The position numbers and the translations under genes are program-made. The notes under the pieces were generated by a model. It was not told the origin of the DNA and searched no databases. It saw only the letters and a list, made by a program, of their open reading frames with translations. Positions 51,557 through 60,232 of a stretch of DNA of 64,000 bases are shown in pieces (position 1 is the stretch's first letter; each line of letters opens with the position of its first letter). This DNA comes from Pedobacter insulae (GTDB lineage: Bacteria > Bacteroidota > Bacteroidia > Sphingobacteriales > Sphingobacteriaceae): contig NZ_FOPP01000007.1 of the NCBI RefSeq assembly GCF_900113525.1, forward strand, positions 1 through 64,000, written 5' to 3'.

Positions 51557-54313
51557 ATGAGAAATTTACTAATTTTTATTTCCCTATTATTTTGCGCACC
51601 TATTATTGTAAATGGTGCTGGTAAGCGTAATGAAACCTATACTGTTTTTATTTCGACACAAATAAGTGTTCACCCTAGAATTGGCTATGGCGCCGAGAAA
51701 TTAGTGAAAGAATTAATGCGGCTTGGTTACGATATAAAGCTAACGGGAGTTAGTTATAATGAAAAAATCAAACCGCTAAATAAAGCTATCGTTATTAGTG
51801 TGGTAGACGATGTTGTGTTGGGCAAATTGATTCCGCAAGAAATTAAGGATAAAGTTAATAGTGCAGGTAAGGAAGGGTTTACCTTGTCGACAACAAAGGA
51901 TGGAACACTCTACATTGTTGGTGCCGATGCTTCCGGAACACTATATGGCTGTATGGAGATGTTGGATAGACTTGCAGCCGATTCTAAAATCCCTAGTCGA
52001 CTTAGTCTGACAGATCGTCCGCAGATGGTGTTGAGGGGAACGTGTATTGGATTGCAGAAACCCGATTATTTACCTGGCAGAGATGTATATGAATACCCTT
52101 ATACGCCTGAAAGTTTCCCTTGGTTTTATGACAAGGCATTATGGATAAAATATTTAGACATGATGGTTGCCAACCGCTATAACTCCCTTTATTTATGGAA
52201 TGGGCATCCTTTTTCATCATTGATCAAATTAAAAGATTACCCCTATGCTGTCGAAGTTGATGAAGCAACCTTTAAAAAGAACGAAGATATTTTTAGATTT
52301 TTAACAAAGGAAGCTGATAAGCGAGGAATATGGGTAATTCAGATGTTTTATAATATCATTATTCCCAAGCCTTTTGCTGAAAAGCACGACCTAAAAACAC
52401 AAGACCGGAATAGGCCTATTATTCCGTTAATTGCGGATTACACGCAGAAGTCTATTGCAGAGTTTGTGAGAAAATATCCTAACGTAGGGTTAATGGTGGC
52501 TTTAGGAGAAGCGATGGAGGGGGTAGGACAAGATGATGTTGATTGGTTTACCAAAACGATTATACCGGGGGTTAAAGATGGGTTAAGCGCTGCAGGAATT
52601 AAAACGGAACCGCCAATTGTGTTAAGGGCGCATGATACTGATGCGGCTATGGTGATGAAAGCCGCACTACCAATCTATAAAAATTTGTATACAGAGGCAA
52701 AATTCAATGGAGAAGCACTCACTACCTATGAGCCGAGAGGAAGTTGGGCTCAACTACACCGCAACTTAAGTGCAATTGGTACCGTTCACATTTCCAATGT
52801 GCATATATTGGCAAACCTGGAGCCTTTTCGCTATGGATCAGCAGATTTTATTCAGAAATCTGTTCAGGCAATGCATAAAATATACGGTTCAAATGGCTTA
52901 CATCTATATCCGCAAGCCTCTTATTGGGATTGGCCTTATTCAGCAGATAATGTAAAGGGCAGGCAATTAGAAGTAGATCGCGATTGGATTTGGTATAAAA
53001 CATGGGGACGTTATGCATGGAATGCTGATAGAGATAGAGCGGCAGAGATTGATTATTGGGGTAAACAGCTGGCAGCTACCTATGGTGCTAATTTAGCTGG
53101 TGGGAAAGCTATACTAAAGGCATATGAAGAATCTGGCGAAATTTCACCAAAATTGCTCAGGCGATATGGCATAACCGATGGGAATCGCCAAACTATGACG
53201 CTTGGCATGTTAATGACCCAGTTGATTAATCCATTTCGTTATGGTTTATTTACTTTAATGTACGAGTCTGAAGCTCCGGAAGGGGAAATGATTATTGAAT
53301 ATGCGGAAAAAGAATGGAACAAACAGCCGCATATTGGCGAAACTCCTGTGCAAGTAGCTAATGAAGTGGTCGAACATGGAAAAAAGGCATTGGCGGCTAT
53401 TCATTCGGCATCCAAAGGTGTAACCAAGAACCAAGAAGAATTTGCACGCTTAAAGAATGATATGTACTGTTATAATGCCATGGCTAATGCATATGCGGAA
53501 AAAGTTAGGGCTGCCTTACACATCTTACGATATAAATATTCTAATGAGCTAAGCGATTTAGAAGCGGCATTACCTTTTCTGGAAAAAAGTTTAAGCCATT
53601 ACGCAGAATTGGTTAAACTAACAGAAAATGATTATCTATATGCTAATAGCATGCAGACTAAACAACGCAAGATCCCGATGAGGGGAGTTGATAAAACTTT
53701 TATTACCTGGAAGGAAATGTTGCCTGTGTATACGGCAGAGCTTAATCACTTCAAAAAGAGTATTGACTCTTTAAAACATACTAAAGCAGGATCAGCAACG
53801 CAAATTGTACCCTTTAAGAATGCAGAAGTTGAATTGAATGCTTCCCATACGCTTTACAATCTCGCTAAATCAGCCAAAGTTTTTACCGATACCACAGTAA
53901 AAATTAAAGAAATTACAGAGAAGTTAATCGGTTTACAAGCTATATCCTTTGGTATATTGTCGCAAAATAAGGTGGGTACCGAAATTACTTTCTCGGCTAA
54001 AAAACCCGTAAAGCTATTAATAGGGTATTTCAATGAAAAAAATCCAAAGTACCTACCAGCGCCCCAGTTAGAAACCGATGCTAGTGCCAATAACTACGGA
54101 CAAGCTGAAATTAAGATCTCCAATGCGATAATCGTAGAGGGTTTTCCACCTATCAATGTTCATACTTTTTCATTTGGAGTGGGTACACATACGCTTAACT
54201 TAGGAAAAGGGCAATGTTTGGTTTTAGGTTTTATTGACGATAAGGAAGAATTAAGAATTTTTAACGCCGGCCTCGATGGTCGTGGAAGAGATATAGATTG
54301 GTTATTTGAATAA
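51557..54313 (+). CDS. Candidate glycoside hydrolase, GH138-like (alpha-galacturonidase?)
   Basis: Exported protein of 918 residues (signal peptide about 1-20). Residues about 27-150 resemble the zincin-like N-terminal domain found in front of GH20, GH67 and GH115 barrels (EGFTLSTTKDGTLYIVGADASGTLYGCMEMLDRL). A TIM-barrel-like region follows (about 155-470; LRGTCIGLQ, NRYNSLYLWNGHPF, GIWVIQMFYNIIIP), then a long helical part and a C-terminal beta domain. Two candidate catalytic Glu, E318 in ALGEAMEG and E386 in FNGEALTTYEP, lie 68 residues apart, a spacing I recall as close to that of GH138 alpha-galacturonidases. The GH138 assignment is tentative; GH115- or GH20-like alternatives remain. It is the first gene of the glycan operon; its stop shares one base with the next ATG. 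Confidence 0.5.
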   Translation: MRNLLIFISLLFCAPIIVNGAGKRNETYTVFISTQISVHPRIGYGAEKLVKELMRLGYDIKLTGVSYNEKIKPLNKAIVISVVDDVVLGKLIPQEIKDKVNSAGKEGFTLSTTKDGTLYIVGADASGTLYGCMEMLDRLAADSKIPSRLSLTDRPQMVLRGTCIGLQKPDYLPGRDVYEYPYTPESFPWFYDKALWIKYLDMMVANRYNSLYLWNGHPFSSLIKLKDYPYAVEVDEATFKKNEDIFRFLTKEADKRGIWVIQMFYNIIIPKPFAEKHDLKTQDRNRPIIPLIADYTQKSIAEFVRKYPNVGLMVALGEAMEGVGQDDVDWFTKTIIPGVKDGLSAAGIKTEPPIVLRAHDTDAAMVMKAALPIYKNLYTEAKFNGEALTTYEPRGSWAQLHRNLSAIGTVHISNVHILANLEPFRYGSADFIQKSVQAMHKIYGSNGLHLYPQASYWDWPYSADNVKGRQLEVDRDWIWYKTWGRYAWNADRDRAAEIDYWGKQLAATYGANLAGGKAILKAYEESGEISPKLLRRYGITDGNRQTMTLGMLMTQLINPFRYGLFTLMYESEAPEGEMIIEYAEKEWNKQPHIGETPVQVANEVVEHGKKALAAIHSASKGVTKNQEEFARLKNDMYCYNAMANAYAEKVRAALHILRYKYSNELSDLEAALPFLEKSLSHYAELVKLTENDYLYANSMQTKQRKIPMRGVDKTFITWKEMLPVYTAELNHFKKSIDSLKHTKAGSATQIVPFKNAEVELNASHTLYNLAKSAKVFTDTTVKIKEITEKLIGLQAISFGILSQNKVGTEITFSAKKPVKLLIGYFNEKNPKYLPAPQLETDASANNYGQAEIKISNAIIVEGFPPINVHTFSFGVGTHTLNLGKGQCLVLGFIDDKEELRIFNAGLDGRGRDIDWLFE

Positions 54314-55851
54314 TGGTAAGAAGACTAATAATAACAACCCTGCTACTAACTAATTTAGCTTTTACAGGTTTCGCTCAGGATAAAAATGATAAGTTAGGTA
54401 AGTATGTAAGCTATTTTAATAGCATTGATACCGAGGCGGTGAAAAATTACATCCCAAATGGGAAAGCTTACCAGTGGCTCTCCGAAAATATTCCTTTATT
54501 AGAGTGTCCCGATCCAGTGATAGAGCAAAATTATTATTACCGATGGTGGACCTTTCGAAAGCATCTGGTAAAAACCCCACATGGTTTTATTTTTACGGAG
54601 TTTATAGAACCAGTAAAACACGCCGGGAAATTTAATGCCATAAGCTGCGCCTTGGGTCACCATCTTTATGAGGGAAGATGGTTAAAGAATAACAGCTATA
54701 TACAAGATTATGTTAAATTTTGGTTATACAATGCAGATGTGGGTGAGACAAAACCGCGCTTCCACCAATTCAGCAGTTGGATTGACGACGCCGTGTATCA
54801 AAATCATTTAGTGAAACCTGATCAAGCTTTTCTAAAAGAAATTTTACCAGCATTAGATGCCGATTATGAAAAATGGGAGAGGGAAAGGCAACTTAAGAGT
54901 GGTTTATTCTGGCAGCACGATGTGAAAGACGGAATGGAAGAATCGGTAAGTGGTTCGAGAAAAGACGAAAATAGACGCCCAACCATCAACAGCTATATGT
55001 ATGCAAATGCAAATGCATTAAATAAAATCGCTGGTCTTTCCAATAATGAAGTACTCAGCGACAAATATCGAGTTAAAGCTTTATCTATCAGGAAGCTGGT
55101 GTTAGATAGTTTGTGGGATACTTCAGCTTTCTTTTTTAAGACTAAGCATCCTAAGGGAGATCTTTCCCATGCGCGTGAAGCAATTGGCTTCATTCCCTGG
55201 GATTTTAATTTGCCAGTTGATAAACGCGAATATGCGAAAGCTTGGGATCAGTTACTAGATACTGGTGGATTTAACGCACCCTGGGGTTTAACAACAGCCG
55301 AGCGTAGAGAGCCGACGTTTAGAACCCGGGGTTCAGGACATGGCTGCGAATGGGATGGAGCTTTATGGCCTTTTGCCACTTCACAAACATTAAAGGCGCT
55401 TGCAAATCTTTTAACCAACTACAAAAACCACGGTAAAATGAATGCTGGAGTGTTTTATAAGGAATTACATAAATATGCATCATCACACACCAAAAATGGC
55501 AAACCATATATAGGCGAATACCAGGACGAGAAAACGGGCGAATGGCTTAAGGGCGATCATCCAAGGAGTAGTTTTTATAATCATTCTACTTTTAATGATT
55601 TGATAATTAATGATTTAATAGGCATAAAACCGAGGATTGATAATATTTTAGAAATCAACCCGCTAATTCCAAAGGGAGAATGGGACTGGTTTAAACTATC
55701 CAATGTCTCCTATCATGGGAAGACAATTATTATCGTTTGGGATAAAACAGGGAAAAAGTATAACCAAGGAAAAGGTTTTCAGGTTAGCGTAAATGGTAAA
55801 CAGGTTTATAAGGGAAAAATGCTGAAAGCGATAACGGTTGATATGAAATAG
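54313..55851 (+). CDS. MGH1-like (alpha/alpha)6-barrel protein, unassigned glycosidase
   Basis: Exported 512-residue protein (signal peptide about 1-21). It has alternating helices and aromatic/acidic motifs of an (alpha/alpha)6 barrel similar to GH63/MGH1-like domains: YYYRWWTFRKHL, FHQFSSWIDDAVYQNHL, DGMEESVSGSR, GCEWDGALWPFATSQTL and GDHPRSSFYNHSTFNDLI. A small C-terminal beta part follows (ILEINPLIPKGEWDWFKLSNVSYHGKTIIIVW). Acidic residues in WIDDAVY and GCEWDGALW are candidates for catalysis. The substrate is unknown; being between the GH138-like and GH28 genes it probably acts on the same glycan. It starts within the TAATG junction of the previous gene. Confidence 0.6.
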   Translation: MVRRLIITTLLLTNLAFTGFAQDKNDKLGKYVSYFNSIDTEAVKNYIPNGKAYQWLSENIPLLECPDPVIEQNYYYRWWTFRKHLVKTPHGFIFTEFIEPVKHAGKFNAISCALGHHLYEGRWLKNNSYIQDYVKFWLYNADVGETKPRFHQFSSWIDDAVYQNHLVKPDQAFLKEILPALDADYEKWERERQLKSGLFWQHDVKDGMEESVSGSRKDENRRPTINSYMYANANALNKIAGLSNNEVLSDKYRVKALSIRKLVLDSLWDTSAFFFKTKHPKGDLSHAREAIGFIPWDFNLPVDKREYAKAWDQLLDTGGFNAPWGLTTAERREPTFRTRGSGHGCEWDGALWPFATSQTLKALANLLTNYKNHGKMNAGVFYKELHKYASSHTKNGKPYIGEYQDEKTGEWLKGDHPRSSFYNHSTFNDLIINDLIGIKPRIDNILEINPLIPKGEWDWFKLSNVSYHGKTIIIVWDKTGKKYNQGKGFQVSVNGKQVYKGKMLKAITVDMK

Positions 55852-55859
55852 AGATTAAC

Positions 55860-57425
55860 ATGAAACATAAGATAAGAACGCTAATTTTCACTTTAATAGT
55901 GGGCTACAGTTTTAACCTAAGTGCACAATCATATTACAATGTGCTTAACTACGGTGCAAAAAATGATAGTAGTAGATTAGCAACATTTGCCATTAAAAAT
56001 GCCATCGATGCGGCTTCAAAAAAAGGCGGGGGCACTATTTATTTCCCTGCCGGAAAGTATTTAACTGGTCCGATCCATTTAAAGAGCAATATCACCATTT
56101 TCATTGATGCAGGTGCAGAACTTCATTTTAGTGATAATTTTGATCATTATTTACCAATGGTTAAAAGTAGATACGAAGGCGTGGACGTAACCAGTTTTTC
56201 GCCGCTATTTTATGCTTATAAGGCAGAAAATATAGCGATCATTGGAAGAGGCATTATCGATGGTCACGGTAAGAAATGGTGGGATTTCGTAGAGGGTTAT
56301 AAAGAAGGTCAGCCTCGCTCAAAATGGCAGCATACTTTTGACGAATTAAATAAGGATATTCTTTTACCTGACGACCCTAAACAGATGAAACGAGGGTTTT
56401 TACGCCCGCCCTTCATTCAAACCATGTACTGTAATAATTTATTGATACAAGGTATAACCATACGCAATTCGCCATTTTGGACGGTTAACCCCGAGTTCTG
56501 CGAAAATGTAACCATTCATGCAGTAACCATTACCAATCCACATTCGCCAAATACAGATGGCATTAATCCTGAATCATGTAAAAATGTAAGAATCTCAGAT
56601 TGCTATATTAGTGTAGGCGACGATTGTATCACCATTAAATCCGGTAAAGACGGTCCGGGCAGAAGGACAGCCGTTGCTGCCGAAAACTATACCATCACAA
56701 ATTGCACCATGCTGTCCGGGCATGGTGGTGTCGTAATCGGAAGTGAAATGAGTGGGGATGTTCGAAAAATTACCATTTCCAATTGTGTTTTCGACGGAAC
56801 AGACCGAGGCATCCGACTTAAAACGGCTAGAGGTAGAGGTGGGATTGTTGAAGAGATCAGGGTAAATAATATCATTATGAAGAATATTCGCGATCAAGCA
56901 ATTGTGTTGGATATGCAGTATGCTAAAACTAATCCGGAGCCAGTTTCTGAACGTACACCTCGTTTTAGAAATATCCATTTTAGCAATATGACAGGGCAGA
57001 CCAACCAAGCGGTTTATATAAATGGTTTAGAAGAGATGCCAATAGAAAATATTACTTTCAACAATATCAACTTAGATGCAAAGACAGGCTTTGACATAAT
57101 CAATGCGAAAAACATAGCGCTACACAATGTTACGGTAAATACCCAAATTGGTGCAGCAATTAAAGCTACAAATGTCGACTACCTTGTATTAGATGGCATA
57201 AAAACATTTACACCGCTACCAAATGCCCCGACCATTAATCTGAAAAATGTGACTGATGCTTTTATTTATAACGCCTTTCCAGTTCAAAGCGAATCAAATT
57301 ACCTCCAGGTAAGTGGATCAAAAACTAAAAATATTGCCTTAGGAATAAATAATTTCAGGAACGTCAAAAATCCAGTGAAACTTGAAGCTGACGTACCAGA
57401 GCAGCTTATCAAAATAGCACAATAA
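55860..57425 (+). CDS. GH28 polygalacturonase-type glycoside hydrolase
   Basis: Exported right-handed beta-helix enzyme of 521 residues (signal peptide about 1-22). GH28 signature residues are all visible: NTDG at 231-234, the Asp pair D254-D255 in VGDDC, GHG around H288, and R319-x-K321 in RGIRLK. GH28 enzymes hydrolyse alpha-1,4-galacturonic acid linkages by inversion, or the galacturonate-rhamnose bond in rhamnogalacturonan. The exact preference here is not readable. The gene starts 8 bases after the MGH1-like gene and shares one base with the GH95 gene start. Confidence 0.92.
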   Translation: MKHKIRTLIFTLIVGYSFNLSAQSYYNVLNYGAKNDSSRLATFAIKNAIDAASKKGGGTIYFPAGKYLTGPIHLKSNITIFIDAGAELHFSDNFDHYLPMVKSRYEGVDVTSFSPLFYAYKAENIAIIGRGIIDGHGKKWWDFVEGYKEGQPRSKWQHTFDELNKDILLPDDPKQMKRGFLRPPFIQTMYCNNLLIQGITIRNSPFWTVNPEFCENVTIHAVTITNPHSPNTDGINPESCKNVRISDCYISVGDDCITIKSGKDGPGRRTAVAAENYTITNCTMLSGHGGVVIGSEMSGDVRKITISNCVFDGTDRGIRLKTARGRGGIVEEIRVNNIIMKNIRDQAIVLDMQYAKTNPEPVSERTPRFRNIHFSNMTGQTNQAVYINGLEEMPIENITFNNINLDAKTGFDIINAKNIALHNVTVNTQIGAAIKATNVDYLVLDGIKTFTPLPNAPTINLKNVTDAFIYNAFPVQSESNYLQVSGSKTKNIALGINNFRNVKNPVKLEADVPEQLIKIAQ

Positions 57426-60232
57426 TGTTTATCAAATCACTTAAAATTTCAATTATAGCGATTGTTTCTTTGGCGAATGCACATGCCTTTGCACAAGGCA
57501 ATCAAGTTTTATGGTATAAAGAACCCGCTAAAATCTGGACAGATGCACTCCCTATTGGCAACGGCAGGTTGGGCGCTATGGTGTTTGCTGGAGTAGCAAC
57601 AGATCGTATCCAATTTAATGAAGAAACGCTTTGGACAGGTAAACCTAGGAACTACAACAACCCAGGTGCCTCAAATTATTTAGCAGAGATCAGAAAGCTG
57701 CTAAACGAGGGTAAACAGCAAGAAGCAGAAGCTTTAGCCCAAGAAAAATTCATGGGACTAAAAAGCGAGGAGGGAGATCGTAAAAAATGGACTGCAGAAA
57801 TGGCAAGCGCAAACAAACCTGCTATGCCCGATTTTGATGATAGAAGCTGGAAAATAATCCCTGTGCCTTCGTATGAAGGGTGGGAAACAGTTGGTTTAGC
57901 AAATTTAGATGGTGCAGTCTGGTTTCGAACCACCTTTGAATTGCCTTTGGAATGGAAAGGAAAAGACTTGGTGTTAGATTTAAATCGGATAAGAGATGAA
58001 GATTTCACCTACGTGAATGGTAAGTTAGTTGGTAATACAGATAATCTGAATTCCCGTAGATATAACATTTCGGCAAAAGACCTAAAGGTTGGCAAAAATA
58101 CCCTGGCTATCCAAGTACTCAATTATTTTGATAAAGGTGGGATAGCAGGATATAAAGACACTCGTAGAAACATTGGCATTTATCCGGTTGGAGGAACAAT
58201 TGAGCAGGGAATTTCCTTAGTAAAAGACTGGAAATATCATATCCAGAACAATGAACCCCCCGCTACAGCGCAATATCAGGAAAGCTATCAACCTTTCGGC
58301 GATTTGAAACTTTATTTTAAAGACCATCGTACTCAATTTAAGGATTATAAAAGATCACTCGACTTAAATACAGCCATCTCTACTACCACCTATACCCTTA
58401 ATGGCATAAATTACCAACGAGAATATTTTGCAAGCGCACCAAATAATGCCATAGTAGTGAAACTCTCAGCAAATCAGCATAGCGCAATAAGTTTCGATGC
58501 AGAATTAAGTAGTCCGCATTTAAGTGCAAAAACTCAGGTTATAGACAATCGAACTATTGCTTTAAATGTAAAAGTAAAACATGGTGCGCTTGGCGGCGAA
58601 GCTCGATTGATAGCCGTTGTTAAAAATGGGAATACCCGAACAGCGGACAATAAAATAAGCATTAGGAATGCTGATGAGGTAACCTTGTATTTGATTGCAG
58701 CAACCAACTTTGTAAATGCTGATGATGTTTCTGGAGATGCTAAGAATACCCTTAATAAAGCTGTGAATAGTTTAAAAACCAAGACATACACTGCTATTAA
58801 AGAAGATCACGTAGCTGATTACCAGCGTTACTATAATGCCTTTACAGTCGACTTTGGAAAATCAGTAAATGAAAGTCTGCCTACTAATGAGCGGATTGAG
58901 CAATTCGCCAAAGCAGATGACGCTGCTTTTGCTGCGTTATATATGCAATACGGACGTTATCTTTTAATTTCCAGTTCTCGACCAGGCACACAACCTGCAA
59001 ATCTGCAAGGCATTTGGAACGATCTCCTTAGTCCCCCTTGGGGAAGCAAGTATACAACCAATATTAATTTAGAGATGAATTATTGGCCTACTGAGATACT
59101 TAATCTGTCCGACTTAAACGAACCACTTTTCGCTAAAATTAAACAATTAGCTACAAAAGGCTCGGTAACCGCTAAAAATTATTACAATGCCAATGGGTGG
59201 GTTTTACATCATAACACAGATTTATGGAATGGTACGGCACCAATAAATGCATCAAATCATGGTATCTGGGTTGCAGGCGCTGCTTGGTTGAGCCATCACT
59301 TATGGGAACATTACCAATTTACAAAAGATCAGCAGTTTTTAGCAAAAGATGGTTATCCACTGATGAAGCAAGCAGCGTTATTTTTTGACGACTTCTTAAT
59401 TCAAGATCCAAAAACGGGCTGGTTGATCAGTACGCCGAGTAATTCTCCCGAAAATGGAGGCTTAGTTGCTGGTCCGACTATGGATCACCAAATTATCAGA
59501 AGTTTATATAAAAGTTGTATCGCTGCTTCCCAAATTCTAGGAACTGATGAAGCTTTAAGAAGAACCTGGCAGAAAAAAATAGAGCAACTTGCACCAAATC
59601 AAATTGGTAAACACGGACAGTTGCAAGAATGGTTAACAGATGTAGATGATACTACCAATAAACACAGGCACGTATCGCATTTATGGGGAGTTTATCCTGG
59701 TAACGATATTACCTGGAATACACAGCCTAAAATGATGAGTGCGGCGAGGCAATCTTTGTTATATCGGGGCGATGAAGCGACCGGCTGGAGCTTAGCATGG
59801 AAAATTAATTTTTGGGCAAGGTTTAAAGATGGCGACCATGCGATGAAGATGATTAAGATGTTGCTAAAACCCGCAATTAATGGTAGTTCTGGTTCTTATG
59901 TTAACTTATTCGACGCGCACCCACCGTTTCAGATTGATGGAAATTTTGGCTCAGCAGCAGGAATTGCTGAACTAATTATTCAAAGTCACGACAGCTTTAT
60001 TGAGCTTTTACCTGCTTTACCGTCTGCTATTCCGCTTGGGCAGGTTAAAGGCATTCAGGCCAGAGGTGGATTTGAATTCAACATTAAATGGGAAGGCGGT
60101 AAATTAATAGGATTGGAGCTAAAATCAAAAGTTGGGGGCAGTTGTAAATTAAGGTATAAGGATTTAACGCTTAACCTGGAAACTAAAGCTGGAGAAAAGT
60201 ATGAGTTAAATGGAGATCTAAAGATCATATGA
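57425..60232 (+). CDS. GH95 alpha-L-fucosidase/alpha-L-galactosidase with inserted domain
   Basis: Exported 935-residue GH95 enzyme (signal peptide about 1-24). The N-terminal beta domain (ALPIGNGRLGAMVF, RIQFNEETLWTG) and the (alpha/alpha)6 catalytic barrel (about 480-850) are typical, with acid E628 in HHLWEHYQF and D838 in FQIDGNFGSAAG. An extra segment of about 170 residues (about 115-285) is inserted in the N-terminal domain and looks like a galactose-binding-type jelly roll (WFRTTFELPLEWKGKDLVLDL ... NTLAIQVLNYF). GH95 removes terminal alpha-L-fucose or alpha-L-galactose by inversion. The neighbouring fucose-type catabolic genes fit either sugar. It overlaps the GH2 gene by 4 bases. Confidence 0.92.
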   Translation: MFIKSLKISIIAIVSLANAHAFAQGNQVLWYKEPAKIWTDALPIGNGRLGAMVFAGVATDRIQFNEETLWTGKPRNYNNPGASNYLAEIRKLLNEGKQQEAEALAQEKFMGLKSEEGDRKKWTAEMASANKPAMPDFDDRSWKIIPVPSYEGWETVGLANLDGAVWFRTTFELPLEWKGKDLVLDLNRIRDEDFTYVNGKLVGNTDNLNSRRYNISAKDLKVGKNTLAIQVLNYFDKGGIAGYKDTRRNIGIYPVGGTIEQGISLVKDWKYHIQNNEPPATAQYQESYQPFGDLKLYFKDHRTQFKDYKRSLDLNTAISTTTYTLNGINYQREYFASAPNNAIVVKLSANQHSAISFDAELSSPHLSAKTQVIDNRTIALNVKVKHGALGGEARLIAVVKNGNTRTADNKISIRNADEVTLYLIAATNFVNADDVSGDAKNTLNKAVNSLKTKTYTAIKEDHVADYQRYYNAFTVDFGKSVNESLPTNERIEQFAKADDAAFAALYMQYGRYLLISSSRPGTQPANLQGIWNDLLSPPWGSKYTTNINLEMNYWPTEILNLSDLNEPLFAKIKQLATKGSVTAKNYYNANGWVLHHNTDLWNGTAPINASNHGIWVAGAAWLSHHLWEHYQFTKDQQFLAKDGYPLMKQAALFFDDFLIQDPKTGWLISTPSNSPENGGLVAGPTMDHQIIRSLYKSCIAASQILGTDEALRRTWQKKIEQLAPNQIGKHGQLQEWLTDVDDTTNKHRHVSHLWGVYPGNDITWNTQPKMMSAARQSLLYRGDEATGWSLAWKINFWARFKDGDHAMKMIKMLLKPAINGSSGSYVNLFDAHPPFQIDGNFGSAAGIAELIIQSHDSFIELLPALPSAIPLGQVKGIQARGGFEFNIKWEGGKLIGLELKSKVGGSCKLRYKDLTLNLETKAGEKYELNGDLKII

